Positions 24,421 through 33,563 of a stretch of 64,000 nt of DNA are shown here, piece after piece. The notes beneath the pieces were generated by a model. That model was not told where the DNA came from. It was given only the letters and a program-made list of their open reading frames with translations, and made no database searches. The position numbers and the translations under genes were made by a program. Every line of letters starts with the position of its first letter. Positions within the stretch are counted from its first letter, which is position 1. Location: positions 37,618-101,617 of the forward strand of contig CANMKG010000011.1 of the NCBI GenBank assembly GCA_947498505.1, in the 5' to 3' direction. Source of the DNA: an uncultured Maribacter sp. (GTDB lineage Bacteria; Bacteroidota; Bacteroidia; Flavobacteriales; Flavobacteriaceae).

Positions 24421-25091
24421 TAGAATGGCAACCTTTGTTTTTAACGTTTAAGTTGGCTCTGGTTACAACAGCTTTATTACTAATAATTGCTGTTCCCCTA
24501 TCCTACTGGCTTGCTTATTCTAAATCTAAAGTAAAACCAATTATTGAAACCCTAGTAAGCATGCCTCTAGTGCTTCCTCCTACGGTTTTAGGTTTTTATT
24601 TATTGATAGCTTTTAGTCCATCCAGTACCGTTGGTAACTGGTTGAATGATTATTTAGACCTACAGCTTATTTTTTCATTTCAAGGGTTAGTTTTTGCTTC
24701 CATTATCTATAGCCTTCCTTTTATGGTACAACCACTACAATCGGGATTCACAAATATTTCGACGTCTATTATTGAAGCCTCATACGTTTTAGGAAAAACC
24801 AAAACAGAAACCCTGTTTAAGGTGTTGCTTCCAAATATGAAATCGTCAATACTAACTGGTTTGGTTCTTGCTTTTGCTCATACTATTGGTGAATTTGGCG
24901 TAGTACTTATGATTGGTGGAAACATTCCTGGAGAAACCAAGGTTGCTTCAATTGCCATCTATGATGAAGTAGAAGCACTTAATTATACTATGGCAAATAC
25001 GTATTCCATAATACTATTTGCAATTACGTTTTCCATTTTACTATTAGTATATATAGTTAACGGAGGATACATCAAACAGTTTAAGAAATGA
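24417..25091 (+). CDS. modB: Molybdate ABC transporter permease ModB
   Basis: A 224-residue inner-membrane permease with five or six membrane segments. It has the ModB pattern: PLSYWLAYSKSKVKPIIETL, MPLVLPPTVLGFYLLIAF, and the EAA loop that contacts ModC (EASYVLGKTKTETLFKVLLP), then HTIGEFGVVLMIGGNIPG. Start and stop overlap neighbours by 4 bases each (ATGA), indicating translational coupling. Confidence 0.94.
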   Translation: MIEWQPLFLTFKLALVTTALLLIIAVPLSYWLAYSKSKVKPIIETLVSMPLVLPPTVLGFYLLIAFSPSSTVGNWLNDYLDLQLIFSFQGLVFASIIYSLPFMVQPLQSGFTNISTSIIEASYVLGKTKTETLFKVLLPNMKSSILTGLVLAFAHTIGEFGVVLMIGGNIPGETKVASIAIYDEVEALNYTMANTYSIILFAITFSILLLVYIVNGGYIKQFKK

Positions 25092-25963
25092 CACATATTT
25101 CTGTACAAAAAAAACTATTGGCAGCTGATGGTGAAATGCAACTCAATGTTAACATTACCCTTGAGCAAGGCAAACTTACCGCTATTTATGGTCCATCTGG
25201 TGCTGGAAAAACATCTCTACTAAGAATAATTGCAGGCCTTCTTAAAGCCGATAAAGGTAGCATTATTGTAAATCAAAAAACCTGGTTAGATTCCAGTAAA
25301 AACATTTTCCTAAAACCTCAAGAACGTAAAGTTGGATTTGTTTTTCAAGAGTATGCGCTTTTTCCAAATATGACGGTTCAAGAAAATTTACTTTTTGCTT
25401 TAGACAAAGGACAAAACAAAAAAAATGTTGACGATTTAATTGCCATCACTGAACTTGAAAACTTAAAGAATCGTAAGCCTGAAAACCTATCAGGAGGTCA
25501 AAAACAGCGAGTAGCGCTAGCAAGGGCACTTGTTAGAAAACCAGATGTTTTAATGCTAGACGAACCGCTTTCCTCCCTTGACCTATCTATGCGAAATAAA
25601 TTGCAAGACTACATTCTAAAAGTTCATAAAGAGTATAATTTAACCACAGTACTTATCAGCCATGAAGTTGGTGAAATTGTAAAAATGTCGGATACCGTTA
25701 TTATTCTTGAAAAGGGGGAAGTGGTTAAACAAGGAAAACCTTTTGATGTATTTACAAATAAACAAATAAGTGGTAAGTTTCAGTTCACTGGAGATATTAT
25801 AAATATCCAAAAAGAAGATATTATTTATGTTGTTACTATTTTAATTGGTATCAGTTTTGTAAAAGTAGTCGCCGAAGAAAACGAAATAATAGATTTAAAC
25901 ATTGGTGATACAGTAATGGTAGCTTCAAAAGCTTTTAACCCTATTTTTCAAAAGATTAAATAA
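25088..25963 (+). CDS. modC: Molybdate ABC transporter ATP-binding protein ModC
   Basis: A 291-residue ATPase. Walker A is GPSGAGKTSL (about residues 36-45), the signature LSGGQKQRVALARAL lies near 136, and Walker B with D-loop is VLMLDEPLSSLD. Residues 235-290 form a degenerate TOBE-like regulatory tail. It powers molybdate import with ModB. Final gene of the operon; the spacing to the next gene is 95 bases with a new promoter. Confidence 0.94.
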   Translation: MTHISVQKKLLAADGEMQLNVNITLEQGKLTAIYGPSGAGKTSLLRIIAGLLKADKGSIIVNQKTWLDSSKNIFLKPQERKVGFVFQEYALFPNMTVQENLLFALDKGQNKKNVDDLIAITELENLKNRKPENLSGGQKQRVALARALVRKPDVLMLDEPLSSLDLSMRNKLQDYILKVHKEYNLTTVLISHEVGEIVKMSDTVIILEKGEVVKQGKPFDVFTNKQISGKFQFTGDIINIQKEDIIYVVTILIGISFVKVVAEENEIIDLNIGDTVMVASKAFNPIFQKIK

Positions 25964-26019
25964 CCTCTATCGTATACTTTTTTATATAGCCGAGTAGTCA
26001 AAATCATACTTTTCAGTTG

Positions 26020-26038
26020 TATCTTTGATAGTATATCA
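26020..26038 (+). promoter_or_regulatory. Promoter box with inverted repeat before FAD monooxygenase
   Basis: TATCTTTG (26020-26027) matches the flavobacterial -7 box. Overlapping it, TGATA-GTA-TATCA (26026-26038) is a perfect inverted repeat in the position of an operator, 20 bases before the start codon. No regulator gene is adjacent, so the binding protein is unknown. Confidence 0.5.
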
Positions 26039-26058
26039 TCAAAAAACAATCCCAAATT

Positions 26059-27180
26059 ATGCATGCAATAATTGGCGCTGGAATTGGAGGTTTAACTACT
26101 GCATTAGCTTTTGAAAAACTTAACATTGACTATCAAATATTTGAAAAATCAGAAAACTCAAATGCCGTTGGCGCTGGTATATGGTTGGCTCCAAATGCAT
26201 TAAAAGTTTACGAATGGCTGGGTATTTTAGAGCAGATACAACAAAGTGGCAATGCTATCAACAGAATTACGGTAACAGATGAAAACCTAGACCATATTAC
26301 CGATAGCGCGCAGAGTGAGGCGGTACAAAAATTTGGTTTCTCAACAGTTGCCATACATAGAGTTGCCCTCCAAAAAGTGCTTTTAGATAATATTCCGCAG
26401 CATAAAATTCATTGGAACAAAAGTTTACTTAAATATGAAGAAAGCAATGATAATATACATTTGTTTTTTAAAGATGGTAGCACAACAAAAGCTACACATA
26501 TCATTGGAGCTGATGGAATAAATTCTGAAGTAAGAAAACAGCTTTTTCCAGAAAGTAAAATTAGATATTCTGGTCAAACTTGTTGGCGAGGTATTACATC
26601 TCATAATATTGACTCAGAATTTAACCATAGAGGAATTGAGATGTGGGGTGATAAAATTAGGTTTGGTTTGTCAAAAGTATCTGCAAACCAAACATACTGG
26701 TTTGCCGTTGCCAAAAGTGAAGCATTTCAGAAAGATGACATGGAAAATTTAAAAAAAGAACTTCTTAAAAAATACAAAAATTACCATAGTGTAGTAACTA
26801 GCTTAATTGAAAATACCAGTATAGATAATATCATTAGAAACGACATTATTGATTTAAAGCCCTTGAAAAAATGGTACTCTAATAACGTATGTCTAATAGG
26901 TGACGCTGGACATGCTACCACACCTAATATGGGACAAGGTGGAGCACAAGCCATTGAAGATGCCTACTTTTTAGCAAACAGTATTGCTAACGGCGATAAT
27001 CCATTCAAGAAATTTCAGGATAAACGTTTTAAAAAAGTAAACTCCATAGTTCAGCAATCATGGTATACGGGAAAAATTGCACATATGGGTATTGGTTCAG
27101 GCGTTAGAAATTTTATCTTCAAAAGCATGCCAAAATCACTCATTGATAAAAAAATGAACGAAGTATACCAATTGGGCTAG
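26059..27180 (+). CDS. FAD-dependent monooxygenase (aromatic hydroxylase family)
   Basis: A 373-residue flavoprotein of the PHBH/zeaxanthin-epoxidase-like class A monooxygenases. The FAD dinucleotide motif GAGIGG is at residues 5-10, the DG motif is ATHIIGADGINSEVRKQLF (near 150), and the second FAD motif is LIGDAGHATTPNMGQGGAQA (near 280). It uses NAD(P)H and oxygen to hydroxylate an aromatic or isoprenoid substrate that the sequence does not identify; TetX-like antibiotic degradation is another possibility. It is monocistronic. Confidence 0.88.
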   Translation: MHAIIGAGIGGLTTALAFEKLNIDYQIFEKSENSNAVGAGIWLAPNALKVYEWLGILEQIQQSGNAINRITVTDENLDHITDSAQSEAVQKFGFSTVAIHRVALQKVLLDNIPQHKIHWNKSLLKYEESNDNIHLFFKDGSTTKATHIIGADGINSEVRKQLFPESKIRYSGQTCWRGITSHNIDSEFNHRGIEMWGDKIRFGLSKVSANQTYWFAVAKSEAFQKDDMENLKKELLKKYKNYHSVVTSLIENTSIDNIIRNDIIDLKPLKKWYSNNVCLIGDAGHATTPNMGQGGAQAIEDAYFLANSIANGDNPFKKFQDKRFKKVNSIVQQSWYTGKIAHMGIGSGVRNFIFKSMPKSLIDKKMNEVYQLG

Positions 27181-27200
27181 ATATATCATTTTCATTACTT

Positions 27201-29780
27201 TTATTCAACTTGCAGACTAAGTGTTTTTGACACTACTTCTCCTTGAGAAACGTTTATATCAACAGCCCCTTTTTCTTTAGTAGACTGAACTATAAATATT
27301 GCTTTACCTCCATGTGTCACCAATTTGTTTGTTTTATGTGGTTGCACATTCATTTCCCAGCCATTATCAACTCCCAAATTTTTATGCGCACCTGTAACGT
27401 TAAAAGTAATTTCTTTATCAGCATCCGTAATTAAGTTTCCTTTTTCATCTATCAAACTTGCAGTTACTATAGCAACATCATAACCATCTGCCACCAATCG
27501 GGCTTTTGTAGTTTCAACTTTTATTTTTTTTACAGTATCTGCTGTGGTATTAAGCACATACTCATCTACCTTTTCTCCCTTATTATACCCTACAACCTTT
27601 AATTCACCAGCACTATATGGCACCAACCACTTAATAATATTATCAGTTTCACTATAGTCCGACAGTTTTTGTTTCCCAAGTGAGCTTCCGTTTAAAAACA
27701 ATTCCGCTTCCTCACAATTCGTATAAGTTTGAACAACAATGGGCTGCTCTTTTTGATATTTCCATTTAGAATTTACGGTATACCACTCCCATTTACGAAG
27801 CATACTCCAAACCGGAGGAGGTGTTAACTGCATGGTAAACTTCCAACCTTCTTTTTTATCAAATGAAAACTCTGATTCCTCAGCAGGCGTGGTTACCATA
27901 TATACTTTGGGGTCTTTTTTCCAAAGACATTCAAAAAAATGGCCTCTAGGTGTTTTAAAACCAGCATAATCAAAAAACGATATTTCGAGTCCTTTTCTTG
28001 GCCATGGTCCAGCTTCTCCCATATAAGCAAAACCTGTCCAAACAAAAATTCCGGAAACAAAATCACGCTCACGTACACTTTTCCATTCCTTATAATCTCC
28101 CCAATTTTCAGAACCAATTATTTTTAAATCAGGATAGGCTTTGTGTGCGGCATCATAATCAGAAGCGCGATAATTGAACCCAAACACGTCAACCGCTTTT
28201 CCATACCCTGAAGTCATTCCGATTGATGGCAATACACTCCCACAAGTTATTGGGCGTGTTGTATCCACTTCTTTAGCCCATTTCACCAGTTGTTGAGCAG
28301 TTGCTGTCAAGGGATCGTTACCATCGATATTTTTTTCAAAAATGGGTTTAATTTTAAGCGAATCGTATTCAGGAACAAAATCATATGAACCAGCGTTAAA
28401 ATCTACGTTTACATCATTAAATGTTTTTGAGTAGTGTGGAAATGTCCATTCAATCTCATTACCAATACTTATCATAAATACTGAAGGGTGGTTATAATCT
28501 CGCTTAATCAAATCCTTCAAATCTCTCTCCGCCCAATCATTAAAATGCGTTGGGTATGCTTTAGAGGCCTCTTCAGAAGCTGCATTATCACCCAAAAACA
28601 CTTTACTTTTTTCTTTAGGGTTACTCCATTCATCAAAAGCTTCGTTCATAACCAGCATTCCCATTTCATCACATACCTCTAATAATTCTTTCGCATGCGG
28701 GTTATGAGAAAACCTTACTGCATTAACACCAATTGATTTCAATTTTTTAATTCGGTATTCCCATATTCCCTTTGGTACCGCAGCTCCTACTGCACCAGCA
28801 TCATGATGAAGGTTAACACCCTTTATTTTAGTATGCTTACCGTTTAAAGAAAAACCTTTTTTCGAGCTAAAGTCAAAAGTTCTAATTCCGAAACGTTCTG
28901 TAACATTATCTAATAAATCTCCATTTTTAAAAACTTCTACCTCTACTGTGTATAAATTTGGTTTCTCCAAAGACCATAATTTAGGTTTTACAACTTTTAC
29001 CGTTGTTTCCGCTTCAAATTTCTCAGAGACATTTGTTTCTTTCTTAGCAACAAGAACACCTGACGAATCAAAAATTGAATATTTTACTGAGACTTCTTCC
29101 AAATTTAGAGCTCCTGACTGTTCCAATGTTGTTCTGATTCTTACCGAAGCACTTTCTTTATTAACTTCTGGTGTAGATACGGCTACTCCCCATTGTTTTA
29201 TATGGAGTTTAGAAGTTTTTATTAATGTTACTTTCCTATAAATTCCAGAGCCCGTATACCAACGAGAATCAACATATGCCTTACGATTTACTTTTACAGC
29301 AACAACATTATTACTCCCGTCAAATTTTAAAAAAGGAGTTAAATCATAACCAAAGGAGCTATAGCCATTTGGTCTAGTGCCTAACAAATTACCGTTAATC
29401 CATACCGTAGAATTATTATACACTCCATCAAAAAGAATTCTAATATATTTCTCTTTATCCGCTTCAGAAAGCGCGAAAGATTTCCTATACCAACCTATTC
29501 CACCTAGAACAAATCCAGTACTAGAAGCTGTTTCACCCTCTTTATAATATCCTTTATCAATACTCCAGTCGTGAGGAACACTTAAGGTTTCCCATTCGTA
29601 ATCATTAAAACTCAACTCATTTGCACCTGAAACTTCACCCAATTGAAATTTCCAATCAATATTAAAATCTTCAATAATTCTTGAATTCTTATTATCTGAG
29701 CAAGATATCAACGTTACCAAACAAACGAGAAGAATTAATGTATGTTTGATGATTTCTAAACTATTCTTAGTGGAGAACAT
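27201..29780 (-). CDS. Glycoside hydrolase family 2 lipoprotein (beta-galactosidase-like)
   Basis: An 859-residue enzyme using ATG 29780, which places a clean lipobox (TLISC, C27) after a short N-region. The frame stays open to ATG 29843, which has an AGGAG before it but would precede the signal with 21 odd residues. Domain order is that of GH2: N-terminal jelly roll (about 40-185), immunoglobulin-like domain (195-300), and TIM barrel (310-610) with acid/base E442 (ISIGNEIEW) and nucleophile candidate E558 (GSENWGDY). C-terminal domains follow, ending in an invasin-like fold. It probably removes beta-galactose or similar residues from polysaccharide. No SusC/SusD or other PUL gene is near. 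Confidence 0.9.
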   Translation of the reverse strand: MFSTKNSLEIIKHTLILLVCLVTLISCSDNKNSRIIEDFNIDWKFQLGEVSGANELSFNDYEWETLSVPHDWSIDKGYYKEGETASSTGFVLGGIGWYRKSFALSEADKEKYIRILFDGVYNNSTVWINGNLLGTRPNGYSSFGYDLTPFLKFDGSNNVVAVKVNRKAYVDSRWYTGSGIYRKVTLIKTSKLHIKQWGVAVSTPEVNKESASVRIRTTLEQSGALNLEEVSVKYSIFDSSGVLVAKKETNVSEKFEAETTVKVVKPKLWSLEKPNLYTVEVEVFKNGDLLDNVTERFGIRTFDFSSKKGFSLNGKHTKIKGVNLHHDAGAVGAAVPKGIWEYRIKKLKSIGVNAVRFSHNPHAKELLEVCDEMGMLVMNEAFDEWSNPKEKSKVFLGDNAASEEASKAYPTHFNDWAERDLKDLIKRDYNHPSVFMISIGNEIEWTFPHYSKTFNDVNVDFNAGSYDFVPEYDSLKIKPIFEKNIDGNDPLTATAQQLVKWAKEVDTTRPITCGSVLPSIGMTSGYGKAVDVFGFNYRASDYDAAHKAYPDLKIIGSENWGDYKEWKSVRERDFVSGIFVWTGFAYMGEAGPWPRKGLEISFFDYAGFKTPRGHFFECLWKKDPKVYMVTTPAEESEFSFDKKEGWKFTMQLTPPPVWSMLRKWEWYTVNSKWKYQKEQPIVVQTYTNCEEAELFLNGSSLGKQKLSDYSETDNIIKWLVPYSAGELKVVGYNKGEKVDEYVLNTTADTVKKIKVETTKARLVADGYDVAIVTASLIDEKGNLITDADKEITFNVTGAHKNLGVDNGWEMNVQPHKTNKLVTHGGKAIFIVQSTKEKGAVDINVSQGEVVSKTLSLQVE

Positions 29781-29933
29781 AGGGTTAAAGTTTTTTGAAA
29801 AATATTCTCCTAATATATCCGATATAGACATAACTAAAGTCATATTTCTCCTGCAAGGTTAATATAAGATACTAACTAGTAAATATCAGACCTATTAGAC
29901 TACCTACATGGATAAGGTTTTAATACCATTGGA

Positions 29934-29991
29934 CAAAAAAAGGCGTCGTAACCACACGACGCCTTACCACAATCTATAAACCACTTCAACT
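29934..29991 (-). ncRNA. Candidate small RNA 3' end, copy A (hairpin-terminator)
   Basis: On the minus strand, AAGGCGTCG pairs with CGACGCCTT (29957-29965 and 29940-29948) around the loop TGTGGTTA and is followed by seven T: a strong intrinsic terminator. Just before the stem runs ATTGTGGT, and further upstream TGGTTTATAG. Copy B, 207 bases away, has the same loop, the same ATTGTGGT, and a stem that differs by three compensated pairs. No gene ends here on this strand, so a free-standing RNA is the simplest reading. The 5' end is not defined; CTCTA/TAGAG near 30017-30034 may form an upstream hairpin. Confidence 0.5.
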
Positions 29992-30140
29992 ACTCTAACA
30001 CTAAAATTCTACGGACTCTAGTTGTTATTAGAGCATCGGTATTTATAATATAAAGATAATAAAAATTGTAAGAAAAAACTTTCTTTTTAGATTTATTTCT
30101 AAATTTTTTACGCTTTCCCTTGTCTTTTAATACTATGGTA

Positions 30141-30198
30141 AAAAAATAAAGCGCTGTAACCACACAGCGCTTTTACCACAATTTAAACCAAACTTAAC
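30141..30198 (-). ncRNA. Candidate small RNA 3' end, copy B (hairpin-terminator)
   Basis: On the minus strand, AAAGCGCTG pairs with CAGCGCTTT (30165-30173 and 30148-30156) around the loop TGTGGTTA and is followed by ATTTTTTT. ATTGTGGT precedes the stem and TTGGTTTAA lies upstream, as in copy A. Pairs 3, 7 and 8 of the stem differ from copy A on both sides, so pairing is conserved while sequence is not. This is evidence of selection on RNA structure. Confidence 0.5.
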
Positions 30199-30542
30199 GA
30201 CTAACTTAATTTTTATTTCTTTCAAACCATAAGTATCACATAATATGTCACTTACAATCAATATTTAATTTTCATTATGTTTCTAAAACCTGATGCTAAT
30301 ATCCAAAATAAAGTAGGAAAAAACTTAATAATGTTGTAATCTATTTAATAAATATTGTAAAAATCGCCAAATATGTTGTTAACTTTTTCAAGAATCTCAT
30401 GTTTTCTTCCTTTTTAAAAGACTTTGATGTCCTTTTTTATTTTATCAACTACATTTTTCTAAACTCTTAACTTAAATTTTTAAAAAACACTAAACTCCCT
30501 TCTTATATATAAAAATCTGGTTTTAATAAAACTGTCTTAAAT

Positions 30543-30550
30543 TATATTTG
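30543..30550 (+). promoter_or_regulatory. Flavobacterial -7 box before OstA-like gene
   Basis: TATATTTG (30543-30550) matches TAnnTTTG and lies 41 bases before the TTG start at 30592. I see no clear TTG at -33. Confidence 0.45.
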
Positions 30551-30591
30551 TCTCTTTTAAAAAGCCCTATTTTTGATTAAAATTTTATAGG

Positions 30592-32280
30592 TTGAAAAAA
30601 GTTACATTTTTACTGATTTCAGTATTTATTTCAGCATTTTGTATCGCTCAGAATACCGAAGAAAAAAAACAAATTAATATTATTCATGGTGCTAATTTCA
30701 CCAAAGATGAAGTTGAATTTCCTGGTGCTTCAATCTTTAGTAAGGATGAAAAGCAAGTTCAGTTTGAGCATGAAGGAGCCGACCTTTTCTGTGATATAGC
30801 AATCTATTACCAAAAAGAAAACAGACTTAAAGCCGTCGGAAATGTTAGACTTAAGCAAGGTGATTCCGTACAACTAACCAGTGGCAAAGTGGATTATGAC
30901 GGTAATTTAAAACTTGCTAAAGCTTGGGATGACGTATTACTCAAAAATACGGATATGACACTAATGACCGATACTTTGCGGTTTGATAGAGTTAATCAAG
31001 AGGCATATTACAAAGATTTTGGTACTGTAATAGACTCTGCCAACACTTTAACTAGTGAAATTGGCAAGTACTTTATGGAGCTTAAAAAATATCAGTTCTT
31101 AGATAGCGTTCACATAAAAAACAAAGAGTATACCCTAGACTCCGAACAACTGGATTATTATACTTCTTCGAAAAACGCATACATGTACGGTCCATCTACT
31201 ATTCGCGGAAAAACGTATACCATATATTGCGAAAGAGGTTTTTACGATACCAAAATTGAAAGCGGTTACGGCATAAAAAACACAAAAATAGATTACAACA
31301 ATAGAGTAATTGAAGGAGATAGCGTTTACTTTAACAAAGCCCAAGAATTTGCGTCGGCTACAAATAATATTATTGTGACCGATACGGTAAATGATGGTGT
31401 CATAAAAGCCCATTATGCCGAAGTGTTTAAAGCTAAAGATTCTCTTTTTGCAACAAAAAAAGCAGTTTCCATTGCACTCATGGAAAAAGATTCTCTTTTT
31501 ATACACGGTGATACACTAATGGTAACAGGCCCTCCAGAAGAACGTACATTAAGGGCTTTTCATAATGCAAAGTTTTTTAAAACGGATTTAAGCGGTAAAT
31601 GCGATTCCATTCACTCAGAGCAGAAAACTGGTATTACGCAACTAATTAGAAACCCCGTTTTATGGAATGGAGAAAATCAAATGACTGGAGATAGCATTCA
31701 TTTGATTTCGGATTTAAAAACGGAAAAACTGGATTCTTTAAAAGTCCTAGAAAATGCATTCGTAATATCTTTAGACAGTATTAGTCAAACAGGTTACAAT
31801 CAAGCAAAAGGAAAAGATTTATTTGGTCAGTTTGAAGATAACGCGCTTAAAATAATAGACTTGGTTAAAAATACTGAGGTTATATATTATATGTATGACG
31901 ATGATGACGAACTCATAGGAATAAACAAAACCATATGCAGTGCCATTAGAATAACTATGGCTAATAATGAAATTGAAAACTTAACTTTTACCACGGACCC
32001 CGATGGTGACATATTTCCTGATTTTGAACTTCCGGAAAATAGTAGAAAATTAAAGGGTTTTATTTGGAGAGGCGATGAAAGAATACTTACTAAAGATGAT
32101 ATCTTTGACGAAGATGACCTAAACGTAAAGCTAGTAAGCATAAGAGGAATTGACAACCCTATAGATATTGATGCTGAAGAAGAAGAACGAAATAAAAATG
32201 AAGGTGACCCTGTAAATGTTTCGCCAAATAATAAAGCTACTCAACCTAAAAAAACAAATTCCTCTAAAAAACAGCAATAG
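30592..32280 (+). CDS. OstA/LptA-like envelope protein
   Basis: A 562-residue protein starting at TTG, with a signal peptide (hydrophobic residues 5-17, ending CIAQ). Residues 25-190 and the following stretch consist of repeated OstA-type beta strands (LFCDIAIYYQKENRLKAVGN, VQLTSGKVDYDGNLKLAKAW, MTLMTDTLRFDRVNQEAYYK), the beta-jellyroll of LptA and the LptD N-terminus. The C-terminus is acidic, then lysine-rich (KKTNSSKKQQ). It probably acts in lipopolysaccharide transport across the periplasm; it is much longer than E. coli LptA (185 residues), as is normal for the Bacteroidota OstA-like family. Confidence 0.87.
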   Translation: MKKVTFLLISVFISAFCIAQNTEEKKQINIIHGANFTKDEVEFPGASIFSKDEKQVQFEHEGADLFCDIAIYYQKENRLKAVGNVRLKQGDSVQLTSGKVDYDGNLKLAKAWDDVLLKNTDMTLMTDTLRFDRVNQEAYYKDFGTVIDSANTLTSEIGKYFMELKKYQFLDSVHIKNKEYTLDSEQLDYYTSSKNAYMYGPSTIRGKTYTIYCERGFYDTKIESGYGIKNTKIDYNNRVIEGDSVYFNKAQEFASATNNIIVTDTVNDGVIKAHYAEVFKAKDSLFATKKAVSIALMEKDSLFIHGDTLMVTGPPEERTLRAFHNAKFFKTDLSGKCDSIHSEQKTGITQLIRNPVLWNGENQMTGDSIHLISDLKTEKLDSLKVLENAFVISLDSISQTGYNQAKGKDLFGQFEDNALKIIDLVKNTEVIYYMYDDDDELIGINKTICSAIRITMANNEIENLTFTTDPDGDIFPDFELPENSRKLKGFIWRGDERILTKDDIFDEDDLNVKLVSIRGIDNPIDIDAEEEERNKNEGDPVNVSPNNKATQPKKTNSSKKQQ

Positions 32281-32284
32281 TAAA

Positions 32285-33478
32285 TTGAATCCGGATTTTT
32301 TTAAATATCAGGCGCAAACAAGTCCTACTCCACTTGCATTAGAGGTTTCAAGTGCCAAAGGAAGCTATGTTTATGATACCGACGGAAAAGCCCATTTAGA
32401 TTTTGTAGCAGGAGTTTCCGCCTGCACTTTAGGGCATTCTCACCCAGAAGTGGTAAAAGCAATTACAACTCAAGTTTCAAAGTACATGCATGTTATGGTG
32501 TATGGGGAGTACATCCAAAAACCTGCGGTTGATTTTACAAAAATACTCTCTAGCTTTTTACCAGATGAGTTGGAAACTACTTACCTGGTTAATTCTGGTA
32601 CAGAAGCAATAGAAGGAGCCCTTAAACTTGCTCGAAGATATACCGGACGCACAGAAATTGTTTCAGCACGTAATGCATATCACGGAAACACCATGGGCAG
32701 TCTAAGTGTTAGTGGTTCCGAAGAACAAAAAGGTGCATTTAGACCGTTACTTCCTGAAATTAACTTTATTGTTTTTAATGATGAAAAGGACTTGGAAAAA
32801 ATAACAGCTAAAACTGCAGCTGTTGTTTTAGAGACTATACAAGGAGGTGCTGGATTTATTTTACCAAAAAAAGATTATTTACAAAAAGTAAGAGCAAAAT
32901 GTAAAGCGGTTGGAGCTTTGTTAATTTTGGATGAAATTCAACCAGGTTTCGGAAGAACAGGTAAACTCTTTGCTTTTGAACATTACAATTGTACTCCAGA
33001 TATTTTAGTTATTGGTAAAGGTATGGCATCAGGATTACCGGTTGGGGCTTTTATTTCTTCCAATAAAATAATGGGGTCATTACAAAGTAAACCTAAGTTA
33101 GGTCACATTACCACATTTGGTGGAAACCCGGTAATTGCAGCCGCTTCTCTTGCAACGTTAAACGTAATTACACAATCCGATTTAATTAAGGAAACTCTTT
33201 CAAAAGAACGCTTACTGCGCAAGTTGTTACAACATGAATACGTAAGTGAGATTCGTGGAAAAGGATTAATGCTTGCGTTAATTATGAAAACCGAAGAACT
33301 AGCAAATTACCTTATCCTCGAAGCCGCAAAAGAACAACTCATTCTATTTTGGTTGCTTTTTGAAAAAAAAGCAGTTAGAATATCTCCCCCACTAAATATT
33401 TCAGAAAAAGAAATTACAAAAGGGTGTAAAATAATAGTAAAGCTGCTAGACAACTTCAAAAACCAGTCTGTTAACTAA
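32285..33478 (+). CDS. Class III aminotransferase (acetylornithine aminotransferase-like)
   Basis: A 397-residue PLP enzyme. I choose TTG 32285, four bases after the previous stop, because homologues begin near DFFKYQAQTSP; an in-frame ATG at 32216 would overlap the OstA-like gene by 65 bases. Motifs: NSGTEAIEGALKLAR, LDEIQPGFGRTG with D216 and the PLP lysine K245 (VIGKGMASG). It transfers an amino group from an omega-amino acid to 2-oxoglutarate; the exact substrate is not determined. In Flavobacteriaceae this enzyme commonly follows the OstA-like gene. Confidence 0.87.
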   Translation: MNPDFFKYQAQTSPTPLALEVSSAKGSYVYDTDGKAHLDFVAGVSACTLGHSHPEVVKAITTQVSKYMHVMVYGEYIQKPAVDFTKILSSFLPDELETTYLVNSGTEAIEGALKLARRYTGRTEIVSARNAYHGNTMGSLSVSGSEEQKGAFRPLLPEINFIVFNDEKDLEKITAKTAAVVLETIQGGAGFILPKKDYLQKVRAKCKAVGALLILDEIQPGFGRTGKLFAFEHYNCTPDILVIGKGMASGLPVGAFISSNKIMGSLQSKPKLGHITTFGGNPVIAAASLATLNVITQSDLIKETLSKERLLRKLLQHEYVSEIRGKGLMLALIMKTEELANYLILEAAKEQLILFWLLFEKKAVRISPPLNISEKEITKGCKIIVKLLDNFKNQSVN

Positions 33479-33563
33479 TTTGTTAATAATATAGCGTGGG
33501 TTACCTTATATTAATTAGTCCAAAATGTTACTTTTATTTTTATAGATAACCTAATACGTTTCA

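Larger units (their letters stand above)
29781..30591. other. 811-base intergenic region between divergent genes
   Basis: The GH2 gene leaves to the left and the OstA-like gene to the right, so neither gene ends here. Yet two hairpins with minus-strand T-runs lie inside (listed as ncRNA candidates). The region 30200-30590 is very AT-rich, with no open frame I trust. The plus-strand promoter box is at 30543. If the GH2 gene starts at ATG 29843, the region is 748 bases. Confidence 0.6.
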
